DNA of 36,088 bases from Candidatus Shapirobacteria bacterium (GTDB taxonomy: Bacteria > Patescibacteriota > Microgenomatia > UBA12405). Position numbers and translations under genes: made by a program. Below are positions 23,133-31,299 of this stretch, in pieces. Where the stretch lies: assembly GCA_028700625.1 (NCBI GenBank), contig JAQVSI010000009.1:1-36088 (forward strand), read 5' to 3'. Below the pieces are notes generated by a model. The model was not told where the DNA came from. It was given only the letters and a program-made list of their open reading frames with translations, and did no database searches. Each line of letters opens with the position of its first letter. Position 1 is the first letter of the stretch.

Positions 23133-24092
23133 ATGCTTATCGATGAAGTTAGAATAAAAATTAAAGGTGGAGACGGTGGTGATGGTACTGTTAGTTTTTA
23201 TAATGATGCTTTCCGTCCTAAAGGTGGCCCTGATGGTGGTATTGGTGGTGATGGTGGTTCTGTTTTTTTTGAAGCAGTTTCTGATATTAGTAAATTAAAT
23301 CAATTTCGCCATACTAAAATTTATTCAGCTGGTAGGGGAGAAAAAGGTGGCAAAAATAATTGTACTGGTAAAAATGGTGAAGAGCTAGTTATTCAAGTTC
23401 CAATTGGGACTCTGGCTTCTTACGATAATGGTACTTCTGTTGAATTAACTGAAATTGGTCAAAAAGTTTTAATGGCTAAAGGTGGTAGTGGTGGTCGTGG
23501 TAATTATTGTTTTAAATCATCAACGAATCAAACTCCTCAACAAAGAGAATTAGGTTATAAATGTCAAGTCAAAAATCTTTTTTTACAATTAAAACTTATC
23601 GCCAAGATTGGTCTAATTGGTCTACCAAACGCTGGTAAAACCAGTCTTTTAAATGAACTCACTCCAGCTAATGCTAGAGTTGCTAATTATTCTTTTACTA
23701 CCCTTGAACCAAACTTAGGTGTTACCAAAGGTGGCCTTATTATTGCCGATATTCCTGGATTAATTGAAGGTGCTGCTGAAGGTAAAGGTCTAGGAATTAA
23801 GTTTTTAAAACACGTTGAACGAACTAGTATTTTAGTTCACTGTATTTCTGCTGAATCACAAGATCCTTTAAAAGATTATCAGACTGTTCGTCAAGAATTA
23901 ACCAATTACAGTTCAAATTTAGCCAACAAACCAGAAATAATTGTTCTAACTAAAACTGATCTTTTAGATGAAAAAGAAATTATTCGTATTAAAAAATTGA
24001 TTAAAGCTGATGTTTGTACTTCTATTATCAACCCAGACAGCATCAAAAAACTCAACGATCTAATTGCCAAAAAATTGAAATCTGAAATCTGA
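23133..24092 (+). CDS. obg: Obg/CgtA ribosome-associated GTPase
   Basis: GTPase in 50S assembly and stress control. The N-terminal glycine-rich Obg fold is clear (IKGGDGGDGTVSF, PKGGPDGGIGGDGGSV, AKGGSGGRGNYCFKSS). The G domain has G1 GLPNAGKTS, switch/G2 FTTLEPNLG, G3 DIPGLIEG, and G4 TKTD. At 319 aa it lacks the C-terminal OCT domain found in many Obg proteins; OCT-less forms are common in small genomes. The last codons (KSEI, TGA) are encoded by an ATCTGAAATCTG repeat, so the original C-terminus may have been altered. It converges with era, 11 nt apart. Confidence 0.95.
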   Translation: MLIDEVRIKIKGGDGGDGTVSFYNDAFRPKGGPDGGIGGDGGSVFFEAVSDISKLNQFRHTKIYSAGRGEKGGKNNCTGKNGEELVIQVPIGTLASYDNGTSVELTEIGQKVLMAKGGSGGRGNYCFKSSTNQTPQQRELGYKCQVKNLFLQLKLIAKIGLIGLPNAGKTSLLNELTPANARVANYSFTTLEPNLGVTKGGLIIADIPGLIEGAAEGKGLGIKFLKHVERTSILVHCISAESQDPLKDYQTVRQELTNYSSNLANKPEIIVLTKTDLLDEKEIIRIKKLIKADVCTSIINPDSIKKLNDLIAKKLKSEI

Positions 24093-24103
24093 TATCTGAA
24101 ATC
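24077..24103. repeat. ATCTGAAATCTG-type short repeat at the obg/era junction
   Basis: Three tandem variants of gaaatctg / gatatctg fill the end of obg and the whole gap before the era stop. The obg stop TGA lies inside the repeat. Related stretches are at 11061 and 30743. Confidence 0.55.
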
Positions 24104-25018
24104 TTATTTCTCAATATCTCTTTCTGCCCAGTGTTTGTCTATTTCTACTATTAATTCTAAAAATACTTTTCGATTCGACATTAATTCTAATTCTTTTCTA
24201 GCGTTATAACCAATTTCCTTAATTTTTTTACCGTTTTTACCAATAATCATTTTTTTATATCTATCAGCCGTAGTTAAAATTCTAGCCTTAATTACAATCA
24301 ATTTTCTTTTATCAACTACACTATCCACCTCCACGTTAACTGAGTAGGGGACTTCTTTTCTTAAAAATAAATAAGCTTTTTCTCGGATAATTTCGGCAAT
24401 ATATTCTTTTGAATTTAAACTAATTACAGTTTTATTTTTAGATTGAATTATTTCCGCATCTTCTTCAATTGAATTAATATCTTTCTTTGGAATTAATTCA
24501 AAAATAAGACCAATTAGACCTTTTATATTTTTTTCTTTAATAGCACTTACCGAAATTACTTTATCGAATTCTTCTTCCATATAATTATATTCAGCCAAAT
24601 GATCTTTTGATCCAATTGCCACATCTATTTTGTTATAGACCAAAATCTTTTTTGCTTTTGATTTTCTAACCAAACCGATTACTTTATTTTCTTCTTCAGT
24701 TTTTGGTCTAGAAATATCAAAAAGACACAATAAAATATCGGCTCGTCCAACTTCTTTTGGAGCCTCTGTATTTACTCTTTTACCCACCAAATCGGACACT
24801 TTATTAATAATTCCTGGGGTATCAGAAAAAATAATTTTTCCTCTTTCATCACTAAACACCACTCGAGAATTTTTTCTAGTTGTCTGAGCCATTGGTGAAG
24901 TTATGGCTACTTTTTGGCTCATTATGGCATTAAGTAAAGTCGATTTTCCAGTATTAGGGCGTCCTAAAATAACCACTCTCCCAAACTTTGGCTTTATGTC
25001 TTCAATTGTTTTTCGCAT
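24104..25018 (-). CDS. era: Era GTPase
   Basis: Essential GTPase that binds the 3' end of 16S rRNA during 30S maturation. G1 is GRPNTGKST, G2 in TTRKNSRVV, G3 DTPGI, G4 NKID (in VYNKIDV) and G5 SAIKEKNIKGL. The C-terminal KH domain (about residues 200-300) carries IIGKNGKKIKEIG. At 304 aa it is the usual length. The ATG at 25018 has TGGTAAAAT ending 7 nt upstream on the minus strand. It is divergent from the 25.2-kb two-gene cassette. Confidence 0.96.
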   Translation of the reverse strand: MRKTIEDIKPKFGRVVILGRPNTGKSTLLNAIMSQKVAITSPMAQTTRKNSRVVFSDERGKIIFSDTPGIINKVSDLVGKRVNTEAPKEVGRADILLCLFDISRPKTEEENKVIGLVRKSKAKKILVYNKIDVAIGSKDHLAEYNYMEEEFDKVISVSAIKEKNIKGLIGLIFELIPKKDINSIEEDAEIIQSKNKTVISLNSKEYIAEIIREKAYLFLRKEVPYSVNVEVDSVVDKRKLIVIKARILTTADRYKKMIIGKNGKKIKEIGYNARKELELMSNRKVFLELIVEIDKHWAERDIEK

Positions 25019-25025
25019 TCGTCAT

Positions 25026-25031
25026 ATTTTA
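25026..25031 (-). promoter_or_regulatory. Extended -10 box of era
   Basis: Minus-strand TGGTAAAAT (hexamer 25026-25031), 7 nt from the ATG at 25018; leaderless-type spacing. Confidence 0.55.
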
Positions 25032-25049
25032 CCAGTTTTTACTCAAAAA

Positions 25050-25077
25050 TTGACTTTTTGATCAAAAATTATAAAAT
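25050..25077 (+). promoter_or_regulatory. Full -35/-10 promoter of the two-gene cassette
   Basis: TTGACT at 25050-25055, a 16-bp spacer, then TAAAAT at 25072-25077. Transcription should start about 25084, giving a leader of about 120 nt before the ATG at 25204. This differs from the leaderless pattern of most genes here. The leader contains a GTTC-GCAA-GAAC mini-hairpin around 25152-25163. Confidence 0.6.
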
Positions 25078-25203
25078 ACATCCACATTTCAAAAACCAAA
25101 GCAATTTTGTAAATGTAAAGCACCTTAAAACCATAAACTTAAAAAACAACGGTTCGCAAGAACTTATATATAAAAAACCTCTTAATAAGAAAGGATATTT
25201 CAA

Positions 25204-25437
25204 ATGATTAAATTAAATTTAGAGAAATTATCACTCATTGAGTTATTGGAAAGTTATTTTCTTTTGATAAAAATACGGTCAAAAGATATTGATGAAATTC
25301 ATCAATATGCAAATCAGATTGTAAAAACGGGGACCGCTAATGAATTAAAAATACTAGAAGTATGTTTATCTTTAGACGATTCACTTAGAAAAGAAATAAC
25401 CGACACAAAAAAAAGAATTGATAGAAATCAACAATAA
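25204..25437 (+). CDS. Small helical protein of 77 aa, hypothetical
   Basis: A soluble, all-helical protein starting MIKLNLEKLSLIELLESYF, with Asp/Glu/Lys-rich amphipathic segments and the end TDTKKRIDRNQQ. No family recognised. It has an AAGGA Shine-Dalgarno at 25191-25195, 8 nt before the ATG, plus a leader of about 120 nt. Eighteen bases separate it from the next gene, with which it shares a promoter and a terminator. Confidence 0.72.
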   Translation: MIKLNLEKLSLIELLESYFLLIKIRSKDIDEIHQYANQIVKTGTANELKILEVCLSLDDSLRKEITDTKKRIDRNQQ

Positions 25438-25455
25438 AAAAGGAGGAAATTTAAA

Positions 25456-25725
25456 ATGGGATCAGTATTATCTTTATCACCATTATTCTTTCTCCCAAAA
25501 GAAGACTTAAAAGCTTTTTTCGAGAGAACCTTTCCTGGATTAGAAAGATATGAAACAAGTTACGACAGATTTCCTGGTTCGTTTTATATCTGTTTCAGAT
25601 GGAAAAAGAAAACAATTGAAATTGGCTTAGGCAGAAATAAAGTCTATATTTTTAATAAAAAAATAGAAGATTTTATCCAACTTTTAATTCGGAAACAACT
25701 GCAGATTGATCAACTTAAAAATTAA
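25456..25725 (+). CDS. Small protein of 89 aa, hypothetical
   Basis: Starts MGSVLSLSPLFFLPKEDLK; the rest has helices and a compact alternating region (YICFRWKKKTIEIGLGRNKVYIF) that looks like a small alpha/beta fold. No family recognised. The ribosome binding site AGGAGG (25441-25446), 9 nt before the ATG, is a perfect match to the 16S 3' end and the strongest in the window, implying high translation. It is followed by a strong hairpin terminator. Confidence 0.74.
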   Translation: MGSVLSLSPLFFLPKEDLKAFFERTFPGLERYETSYDRFPGSFYICFRWKKKTIEIGLGRNKVYIFNKKIEDFIQLLIRKQLQIDQLKN

Positions 25726-25737
25726 GTTTATGGTAAA

Positions 25738-25780
25738 AAAGAGATGTAGTTTAAAACTACCCCGTAGTCTACATCTCTTT
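25738..25780. terminator. Strong hairpin after the two-gene cassette
   Basis: AAAGAGATGTAG (25738-25749) pairs perfectly with CTACATCTCTTT (25769-25780). An inner ACTAC-CCC-GTAGT hairpin lies at 25756-25768. The arms end in A and T runs, so it could work as an intrinsic terminator in either direction, although the T-tract is short. Confidence 0.72.
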
Positions 25781-25835
25781 ACCCATTTCAAAAAAATAAT
25801 ATCCAGGTAAAATAAAAAGACTATTAAAAAGTCAA

Positions 25836-25869
25836 TTGACACTTAGCAATAGAAGTGTTAGACTGCTAA
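25836..25869 (+). promoter_or_regulatory. lon promoter with overlapping CIRCE-like (HrcA) operator
   Basis: TTGACA (25836-25841), a 17-bp spacer, then TGTTAGACT (-10 hexamer 25859-25864), 7 nt before the ATG at 25872. Over it lies TTAGCA (25843-25848), exactly 15 nt, then TGCTAA (25864-25869). CIRCE is TTAGCACTC-N9-GAGTGCTAA; this site has the same 27-bp length and matches 15 of the 18 defined positions. HrcA bound here would block the -10, so lon is predicted to be heat-inducible through HrcA. Confidence 0.7.
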
Positions 25870-25871
25870 TT

Positions 25872-28256
25872 ATGACAGATAATATTAACCAAAATCCAGT
25901 TCAAACTCTGCAACCTCTTCGAAAAGTACTGCCTCTTATTCCCCTTCGTAATATTGTTCTTTTTCCTTCAGTCGAAACTTCTCTTTTTTTTGGCCGCAAA
26001 GAATCAATGAATTCCCTTCTCCATGCTTACGATAATACTAACAAATTAGTCGTTATTGCAACACAGCAAAATTCTCGGATTGAAAAACCTCAATACGAAG
26101 ATCTCTATAATGTCGGTGTTTTAGCTAAAATTGAACACATTCTTCAAAGCGACGGCAGTCTTCACGCCATTGTTAAAGGTATTTCTCGAGTTAATATTCT
26201 TAACTTAACTCAAACAGATCCATTTTTTGTCGTCGAATATGTAGATCTTCCTGTAGTTGCTGAACCTGTAGTTGAAATTCAACAATCAGCTGAAGCCTTG
26301 TTAAGTCAACTTAAAAAAGCTTTTGCTATGGGTCGCCAATTTGATCTTCCTGCAATGATGCAGCTTTCAACCGGTGTCTCTAGTAGTGATCTTGCCGATC
26401 AAGTTTGTTTTTCTATTGAAGCCAAAATTCCTGAAAAACAAGTTTTATTAGAGACTCTTATTGTTAGTCAAAGATTAAAAGCGGCTACAGAACGTTTAAT
26501 TCAGGAAATGAAAGTGGCTGAACTTGAAAGATCTATTGAGGAAAAAACTCAAGAAAAATTTAATACAGGAGTTAAAAGAAATGTTTTAGAAGAAAGAAAA
26601 CGTCAAATTGAAAAAGAATTAAAACGTCTTGGTCAAAGTAGTGGAGGGGAATTTTCTGATTTAGAAAAGAAAATAAAAAATAAAAATATTCCAGAAGAAA
26701 TTAGAAAAAAATTAAATAAAGAATTAGAACGTCTTGCCGAAATGGGCTCTATGGCTCCAGAGTCTAGTTACATTCGCACATATTTAGAAACTGTGGCTGA
26801 GCTTCCTTGGGGCAATTATAGTGAATCTAAGATTAGTCTTTCCAGATCCTCAAAAATTTTAGATGAAGATCACTATGGTATTAAAGATGTTAAAGAAAGG
26901 ATTCTTGAATATTTAGCAGTTTTAAATCTTAAAAACAAAACTAACACCAAAGGCGAAGAGCTGTCGGCCACTGCTAATATACTTTGTTTTATTGGTCCTC
27001 CAGGAGTTGGTAAAACCTCTTTAGGTAAATCTATTGCCAAAGCTATGGGTAAAAGTTTCGTTCGAGCTTCTCTTGGTGGTATTCGTGATGAAGCCGAAAT
27101 TCGTGGTCATAGAAGAACTTATGTTGGGGCCATGCCAGGTCGTATCGTCAAAGGTCTTAAAGATGCCAAATCAATGAATCCAGTTTTTATGCTCGATGAA
27201 ATTGACAAAATTGGCGCTGACTACCGAGGTGACCCATCTGCTGCTTTACTAGAAACTCTTGATCCAGAACAAAATCGTGAATTTTCCGATCATTATTTAG
27301 ATTTTCCTCTAGATTTGTCCAAAGTTTTCTTTATTTTAACCGGTAATGATTTATCGACTGTTCCTGGTCCACTTAAAGATCGTTTAGAAATTATCAATTT
27401 TTCTGGTTACACTCAAGAAGAAAAATTCCACATTGCCAAAAAATATTTAATTAAAAAAGAGCTTAAAGCTAACGGTTTAAAAGAAAATAATTTGGTCGAA
27501 ATTAAAGACGAAACCATTAGATATTTAATTGACAAATATACTCGTGAAGCTGGAGTTCGTGGACTCGAAAGAGTTTTCGCTAGTCTTTTTAGAAAAGTTG
27601 CTAAAAAAATTATTGTCAATCATGTTAAAAAAGTCAATTTAAACGATCAAGCTGTTATTAAAAAATTCTTAGGCCCTGCTAAATTTAATTCCACTTTAAA
27701 AGGTAAAAAAGATGAAGTTGGTTTATCCACTGGTCTAGCCTGGACTTCTGTTGGTGGTGAAATTCTTTTTGTTGAAGTTAATGTTATGCCAGGTAAAGGC
27801 CAACTAATTTTAACCGGTAAACTTGGTTCAGTTATGAAGGAATCTTGTCAAGCTGCTCTTTCTTATATTCGTAGTCAAGCCAAAGAATTTGGTATCAAAC
27901 AAGATTTTCACAAAATAGATATTCATATTCATGTTCCAGAAGGAGCTACTCCTAAAGATGGTCCTAGTGCTGGCGGTGCCATTACTACAGCTCTTATTTC
28001 TGCTCTAAAACAAGTTGCTGTTCCTAGAGATCTTGGTATGACAGGGGAAATAACTTTACGGGGAAATATTTTAGAAATTGGCGGTCTTAAAGAAAAATCT
28101 ATTGCTGCTCATCGAGCTGGTTTAAAAACTATTTTTATTCCAAAAGATAATGAAAAAACTTTAATCAATATTCCCAAAGAAGTTAAAAAAGATATCAAAT
28201 TTATTCCTGTCTCTCACTATTCCGAAATCTACAAAAAGATTTTTAAAAACAATTAA
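25872..28256 (+). CDS. lon: ATP-dependent protease Lon (LonA)
   Basis: Cytoplasmic AAA+ serine protease degrading misfolded and regulatory proteins. The N-terminal LON domain begins LPLIPLRNIVLFPSVET and is followed by a coiled-coil segment. Walker A GPPGVGKTS lies near residue 375, Walker B is VFMLDEIDKIG, and the sensor-2 region includes REAGVRGLER. The protease domain has the catalytic Ser in PKDGPSAGGA (about residue 699) and the catalytic Lys in LKEKSIAAHRAG (about 741). At 794 aa it is full-length. The ATG at 25872 is chosen over an upstream in-frame start at 25836 because that one falls inside the -35 box. Its 3' end overlaps a minus-strand gene by 14 nt. Confidence 0.97.
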   Translation: MTDNINQNPVQTLQPLRKVLPLIPLRNIVLFPSVETSLFFGRKESMNSLLHAYDNTNKLVVIATQQNSRIEKPQYEDLYNVGVLAKIEHILQSDGSLHAIVKGISRVNILNLTQTDPFFVVEYVDLPVVAEPVVEIQQSAEALLSQLKKAFAMGRQFDLPAMMQLSTGVSSSDLADQVCFSIEAKIPEKQVLLETLIVSQRLKAATERLIQEMKVAELERSIEEKTQEKFNTGVKRNVLEERKRQIEKELKRLGQSSGGEFSDLEKKIKNKNIPEEIRKKLNKELERLAEMGSMAPESSYIRTYLETVAELPWGNYSESKISLSRSSKILDEDHYGIKDVKERILEYLAVLNLKNKTNTKGEELSATANILCFIGPPGVGKTSLGKSIAKAMGKSFVRASLGGIRDEAEIRGHRRTYVGAMPGRIVKGLKDAKSMNPVFMLDEIDKIGADYRGDPSAALLETLDPEQNREFSDHYLDFPLDLSKVFFILTGNDLSTVPGPLKDRLEIINFSGYTQEEKFHIAKKYLIKKELKANGLKENNLVEIKDETIRYLIDKYTREAGVRGLERVFASLFRKVAKKIIVNHVKKVNLNDQAVIKKFLGPAKFNSTLKGKKDEVGLSTGLAWTSVGGEILFVEVNVMPGKGQLILTGKLGSVMKESCQAALSYIRSQAKEFGIKQDFHKIDIHIHVPEGATPKDGPSAGGAITTALISALKQVAVPRDLGMTGEITLRGNILEIGGLKEKSIAAHRAGLKTIFIPKDNEKTLINIPKEVKKDIKFIPVSHYSEIYKKIFKNN

Positions 28257-28746
28257 GATTCCATTTCATTGGGTGTCTTATCCCTCTGGCAATAGTTTCT
28301 TCTAATTTTCCTTTCTCGATTGGATAATAATTATATTGATCACCTCGGGCTTTATGTCTAACTAAACATAAAGTATTTTCCAAGACAGCTATTCTTACTT
28401 CTGACCAATGTCTTTTCTTCTCATCCTCATTAAAAATTAAAGAAATATAAACAGGTTGATCTTTACTAGAACTCCTTTTTTCTTTTTTGTGAATATAAGG
28501 CGCTTTACCACTATCATAATTTTCTATCAAGTTCTTTTCTATTGCTTCTTTTAGAAATTTTTCAACCTCAAATTCTTTTAGAACTTTATTATTAATTTCA
28601 TCTTCTTTTTGAATTTCACCAATATTATCTTCTTCATTTTTTCCCAACCTTATTTCATTACCCCAATAAGCATGATCCCTTTCTCTTCTTTTTCTAAACA
28701 TTTCTCTGATATTTTTTTCTCTTGATTCAACTCTTTCTTTATCCAT
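28243..28746 (-). CDS. Hypothetical charged protein, 167 aa
   Basis: I do not recognise it. The first 75 residues are highly charged and helical (REKNIREMFRKRRERDHAYW; KEDEINNKVLKEFEVEKF). The C-terminal half looks like a compact alpha/beta domain with strands VYISLIFNED, HWSEVRIAVLENTLCLVRH and a closing YNYYPIEKG-x-helix. No signal peptide or membrane segment. It is 12 nt downstream of the 144-aa gene, has no clear ribosome binding site, and probably shares that gene's transcript. Confidence 0.68.
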   Translation of the reverse strand: MDKERVESREKNIREMFRKRRERDHAYWGNEIRLGKNEEDNIGEIQKEDEINNKVLKEFEVEKFLKEAIEKNLIENYDSGKAPYIHKKEKRSSSKDQPVYISLIFNEDEKKRHWSEVRIAVLENTLCLVRHKARGDQYNYYPIEKGKLEETIARGIRHPMKWNLNCF

Positions 28747-28758
28747 TTATCATTTCTT

Positions 28759-29193
28759 TTAAACTCTTTTGTAGTTAATTAAAGAAGCGGAAAATTTTGA
28801 CGTAATTTTTTCCATCATTTCTTCTTTTTTAACTTGATCAGATAAATTAACAATCGATTTTTCTACTTTTTTTTCTCCATTTTGATCAACCTCTCTAAAC
28901 AAAAGATGAATTCTTTTTTCATCAATAACTGTACTCATTAAAGTCAAAGATCTGTGTGTCACTTCATCATCATTATCTTGATTACACCACATATATGACA
29001 AAATTAAAAATTCCCAATTTTCGTGATGTTTTAATATAGAAATAACCGGATCTTTTTTCTTTAACTTTGGATTAGAAGTAATTTCATTTAATCCAGTTAA
29101 TAAAGTAGTCATCCCTGAACCATCTAAAATTTCTTTATTTCTTATGGCACTTAATCCTTCCTGTCTTAATTCATTTTCAATATTCCTACTCAT
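28759..29193 (-). CDS. Hypothetical soluble protein, 144 aa
   Basis: Starts MSRNIENELRQEGLSAI. An N-terminal helical part is followed by a mixed segment (HHENWEFLILSYMWCNQDND; MSTVIDEKRIHLLFREVDQ) and a charged C-terminus ending SLINYKRV. No family recognised. The ATG at 29193 is chosen over an earlier in-frame ATT/ATG context at 29211 because TATATT (29202-29207, minus strand) lies 8 nt upstream and overlaps the longer version. It is likely the first gene of a pair with the 167-aa gene; both may belong to one uncharacterised function. Confidence 0.68.
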   Translation of the reverse strand: MSRNIENELRQEGLSAIRNKEILDGSGMTTLLTGLNEITSNPKLKKKDPVISILKHHENWEFLILSYMWCNQDNDDEVTHRSLTLMSTVIDEKRIHLLFREVDQNGEKKVEKSIVNLSDQVKKEEMMEKITSKFSASLINYKRV

Positions 29194-29247
29194 ACATGAG
29201 TAATATATCACAAATCAAGAGAATAAGATATTATAATATAATTTATA

Positions 29248-30963
29248 TTACATCTTTTCTATTGTTTTTATCCCCAACAAATGAAGCCCAGTATGAAGAA
29301 TACTAGTTGTTGTTTTTGTTAAAAATATTCTAAAATTTTCCTGCTTTTCATCAATAATTCTGTTTTTGGCATAAAACTCATTATATTTTCTCGCCACAGA
29401 TAACAAATATTCCGCAATTACAGCCGGGGAATATCTTTCACTTGCTTCCATAATTTTTTCTTCAAATTTATAAAACTCCTTAATTAAAGCCATTTCCTCG
29501 GCATTAATTTCTTTTGGAATTTTATTAATATTTTTTTGTTCTTTAAGTTGAGTTTTATTTAATACACTAATTCCTCTGGCATATGTATATTGTAAATATG
29601 GACCAGAATCACCATCTAAACTCATAATTTTTTCCCAATCAAAAATAACATCCCTTCTTGGATCCGAAGATAAATCATTAAATTTAATTGCCCCAATTGC
29701 CACCGATTTAATCATCTCTTCTTTTTCAGTCGCACTTAATTTTTTATCAACTACACTTTTATTAGCAATTTCTTCTGCCTTTTCCATAGCCTTGTCAATT
29801 ACATCCGATAAATGAATAGTGTCTCCTTTTCTGGTTGAGAATTTTCCAGTTGTCCAACGAATTAATCCATGAGCAATATGAACCAACCCTTCACTTGGTG
29901 TCCACCCCATCATTTTGGCTGTTTCAAAAACTTGCCTAAAATGTAATTCTTGATCATTTCCAACTTCATAAATTATCAAGTCTGGATTCCAATTTTCTAA
30001 TCTATATTTAATTGTGGCCATATCACGGGTAAAATATGTAGTTGTTCCGTTTGATTTTTGTAACATCGCTGGTGGCATGTTTTTAAATTCCACAATCACT
30101 GCCCCCTCACTCTTTTTAGTAATTCCTTTACTAATAATTTTTTTAGTTACCTCTTCTAATTTATCTTGATAAAAAGATTCTCCATGGATAAAATCAATTT
30201 TCACTCCCAACATTTCATAAACTCGGTCAAATTCAACCAAAGAAATATCAATACATTTTTGCCAAATTTCTTTGGCTTCTTTATTTCCTTTTTCTAATTT
30301 TGCAAACCAATCTCGACCTTCATCAATTAATTTTTCATCACTTTCTGCTTCTTTATGAAATTTAACATACAGTTTTTCTAAATCATCAATTGTTAAATCG
30401 TTCAGTTCTTTTTTATTCCATTTTTTAATTGCCGCCACTAATTTTCCATATTGAGTTCCCCAGTCACCAATATGATTGTCGCCAATACAGTTCCAACCTA
30501 AAATTTTATAAATATTATAAATTGCTTGGCCAATGTCAGTTGATCTTAAATGTCCAATTCCAAACGGTTTAGCAATATTTGGGGCCGAATAATCAATTAC
30601 CATCGTTTTTCCATTTCCATTTTTACTTAATTTATTTTTAAATTCAATTTCATAATTAATAGATTCAGCTTCTTTAATTAAAAATTCTGGCTTTAAATAA
30701 AAATTAATGAATCCCGCCCCCGCCACTTCCACTTTTTCAACTATCTGAGATCCAATATCTGAAATCTGAGATCTAATTGACTCTGCCAATTCTTTTGGAT
30801 TAATTTTATTAACTTTACCCAATACCATGGCCACATTAGTTGAGTAGTCACCAAAATTAACATCCCCCGGATGTTCAATTTTTATTTCTTCTTCTTTAAT
30901 ATTAATTTCTAAGGCCTTAACACTTTCGATTAATATTTTTTTTAATTCTTTTACAATTTTCAT
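29248..30963 (-). CDS. argS: Arginyl-tRNA synthetase
   Basis: Class I synthetase. An N-terminal additional domain is followed by the catalytic core with DYSAPNIAKPFGIGHLRSTDIG (HIGH-type motif as GIGHLRS), IGDNHIGDWGTQYGK and the KMSKS-equivalent FSTRKGDTIHL. The C-terminal helical DALR anticodon domain begins near residue 450 (QYTYARGISVLNK). About 571 aa is normal. The ATG at 30963 follows the upstream gene's TAA by one base; an earlier in-frame ATG at 30984 would overlap that gene. Residues 64-74 (ISDIGSQIVE region) are encoded by a short ATCTGA repeat. Confidence 0.95.
   Translation of the reverse strand: MKIVKELKKILIESVKALEINIKEEEIKIEHPGDVNFGDYSTNVAMVLGKVNKINPKELAESIRSQISDIGSQIVEKVEVAGAGFINFYLKPEFLIKEAESINYEIEFKNKLSKNGNGKTMVIDYSAPNIAKPFGIGHLRSTDIGQAIYNIYKILGWNCIGDNHIGDWGTQYGKLVAAIKKWNKKELNDLTIDDLEKLYVKFHKEAESDEKLIDEGRDWFAKLEKGNKEAKEIWQKCIDISLVEFDRVYEMLGVKIDFIHGESFYQDKLEEVTKKIISKGITKKSEGAVIVEFKNMPPAMLQKSNGTTTYFTRDMATIKYRLENWNPDLIIYEVGNDQELHFRQVFETAKMMGWTPSEGLVHIAHGLIRWTTGKFSTRKGDTIHLSDVIDKAMEKAEEIANKSVVDKKLSATEKEEMIKSVAIGAIKFNDLSSDPRRDVIFDWEKIMSLDGDSGPYLQYTYARGISVLNKTQLKEQKNINKIPKEINAEEMALIKEFYKFEEKIMEASERYSPAVIAEYLLSVARKYNEFYAKNRIIDEKQENFRIFLTKTTTSILHTGLHLLGIKTIEKM
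30743..30774. repeat. ATCTGAAATCTG-type short repeat inside argS
   Basis: Variants atctgagatc, atatctgaa and atctgagatct are arranged nearly tandemly, read in frame by argS near its N-terminus. Related stretches at 11061 and 24077. Confidence 0.5.
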
Positions 30964-30964
30964 A

Positions 30965-31294
30965 TTAAAAAACTTTTGAACCATTAGGTAAATCTTTGTC
31001 TAAAAATAATATTGAAATTTTTTCATCGTTTTCCCCAGCAAAAATCATGGCTTGTGATTCTTCACCCATAATTTTTCTTGGTTTTATATTAGTTACAAAT
31101 ACCGTTTTTTTGTCAATTAAATCTTCAGGTTTATACCATTTCTTAATTCCTGAAAATACATTTCTTAATTTTTCTTCACCAAAGTCAACCTGAAGTCTTA
31201 ATAGCTTTTCTGATCCTTCTACTTCGATTACTTCTTTTATTTCACCAATCATAAATTCCACTTTGGCAAAATCATCATATTTTATTTGATCCAT
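30965..31294 (-). CDS. tRNA-binding OB-fold protein (MetRS C-terminal / Trbp111-like)
   Basis: A stand-alone 109-aa EMAP-type tRNA-binding domain: FAKVEFMIGEIKEVIEVEGSEKL, LRLQVDFGEEKLRNVFSGI, WYKPEDLIDKKTVFVTN, and IMGEESQAMIFAG. It matches the dimerising C-terminal domain of bacterial MetRS, found alone as Trbp111 or CsaA-like proteins. It probably binds the tRNA elbow, possibly helping MetRS (not in the window). The ATG at 31294 is preferred over a TTG at 31321; minus-strand TGATAGAAT (31300-31305) lies 5 nt upstream. Its stop is one base from the argS start, so the two form an operon. Confidence 0.9.
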   Translation of the reverse strand: MDQIKYDDFAKVEFMIGEIKEVIEVEGSEKLLRLQVDFGEEKLRNVFSGIKKWYKPEDLIDKKTVFVTNIKPRKIMGEESQAMIFAGENDEKISILFLDKDLPNGSKVF

Positions 31295-31299
31295 GCCCA

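Noticed and set aside
25141-25170. Mini-hairpin GTTC-GCAA-GAAC in the 25.1-kb leader as a riboswitch
   Set aside because: A single 4-bp stem with a GNRA loop is too small; no conserved riboswitch core is visible.
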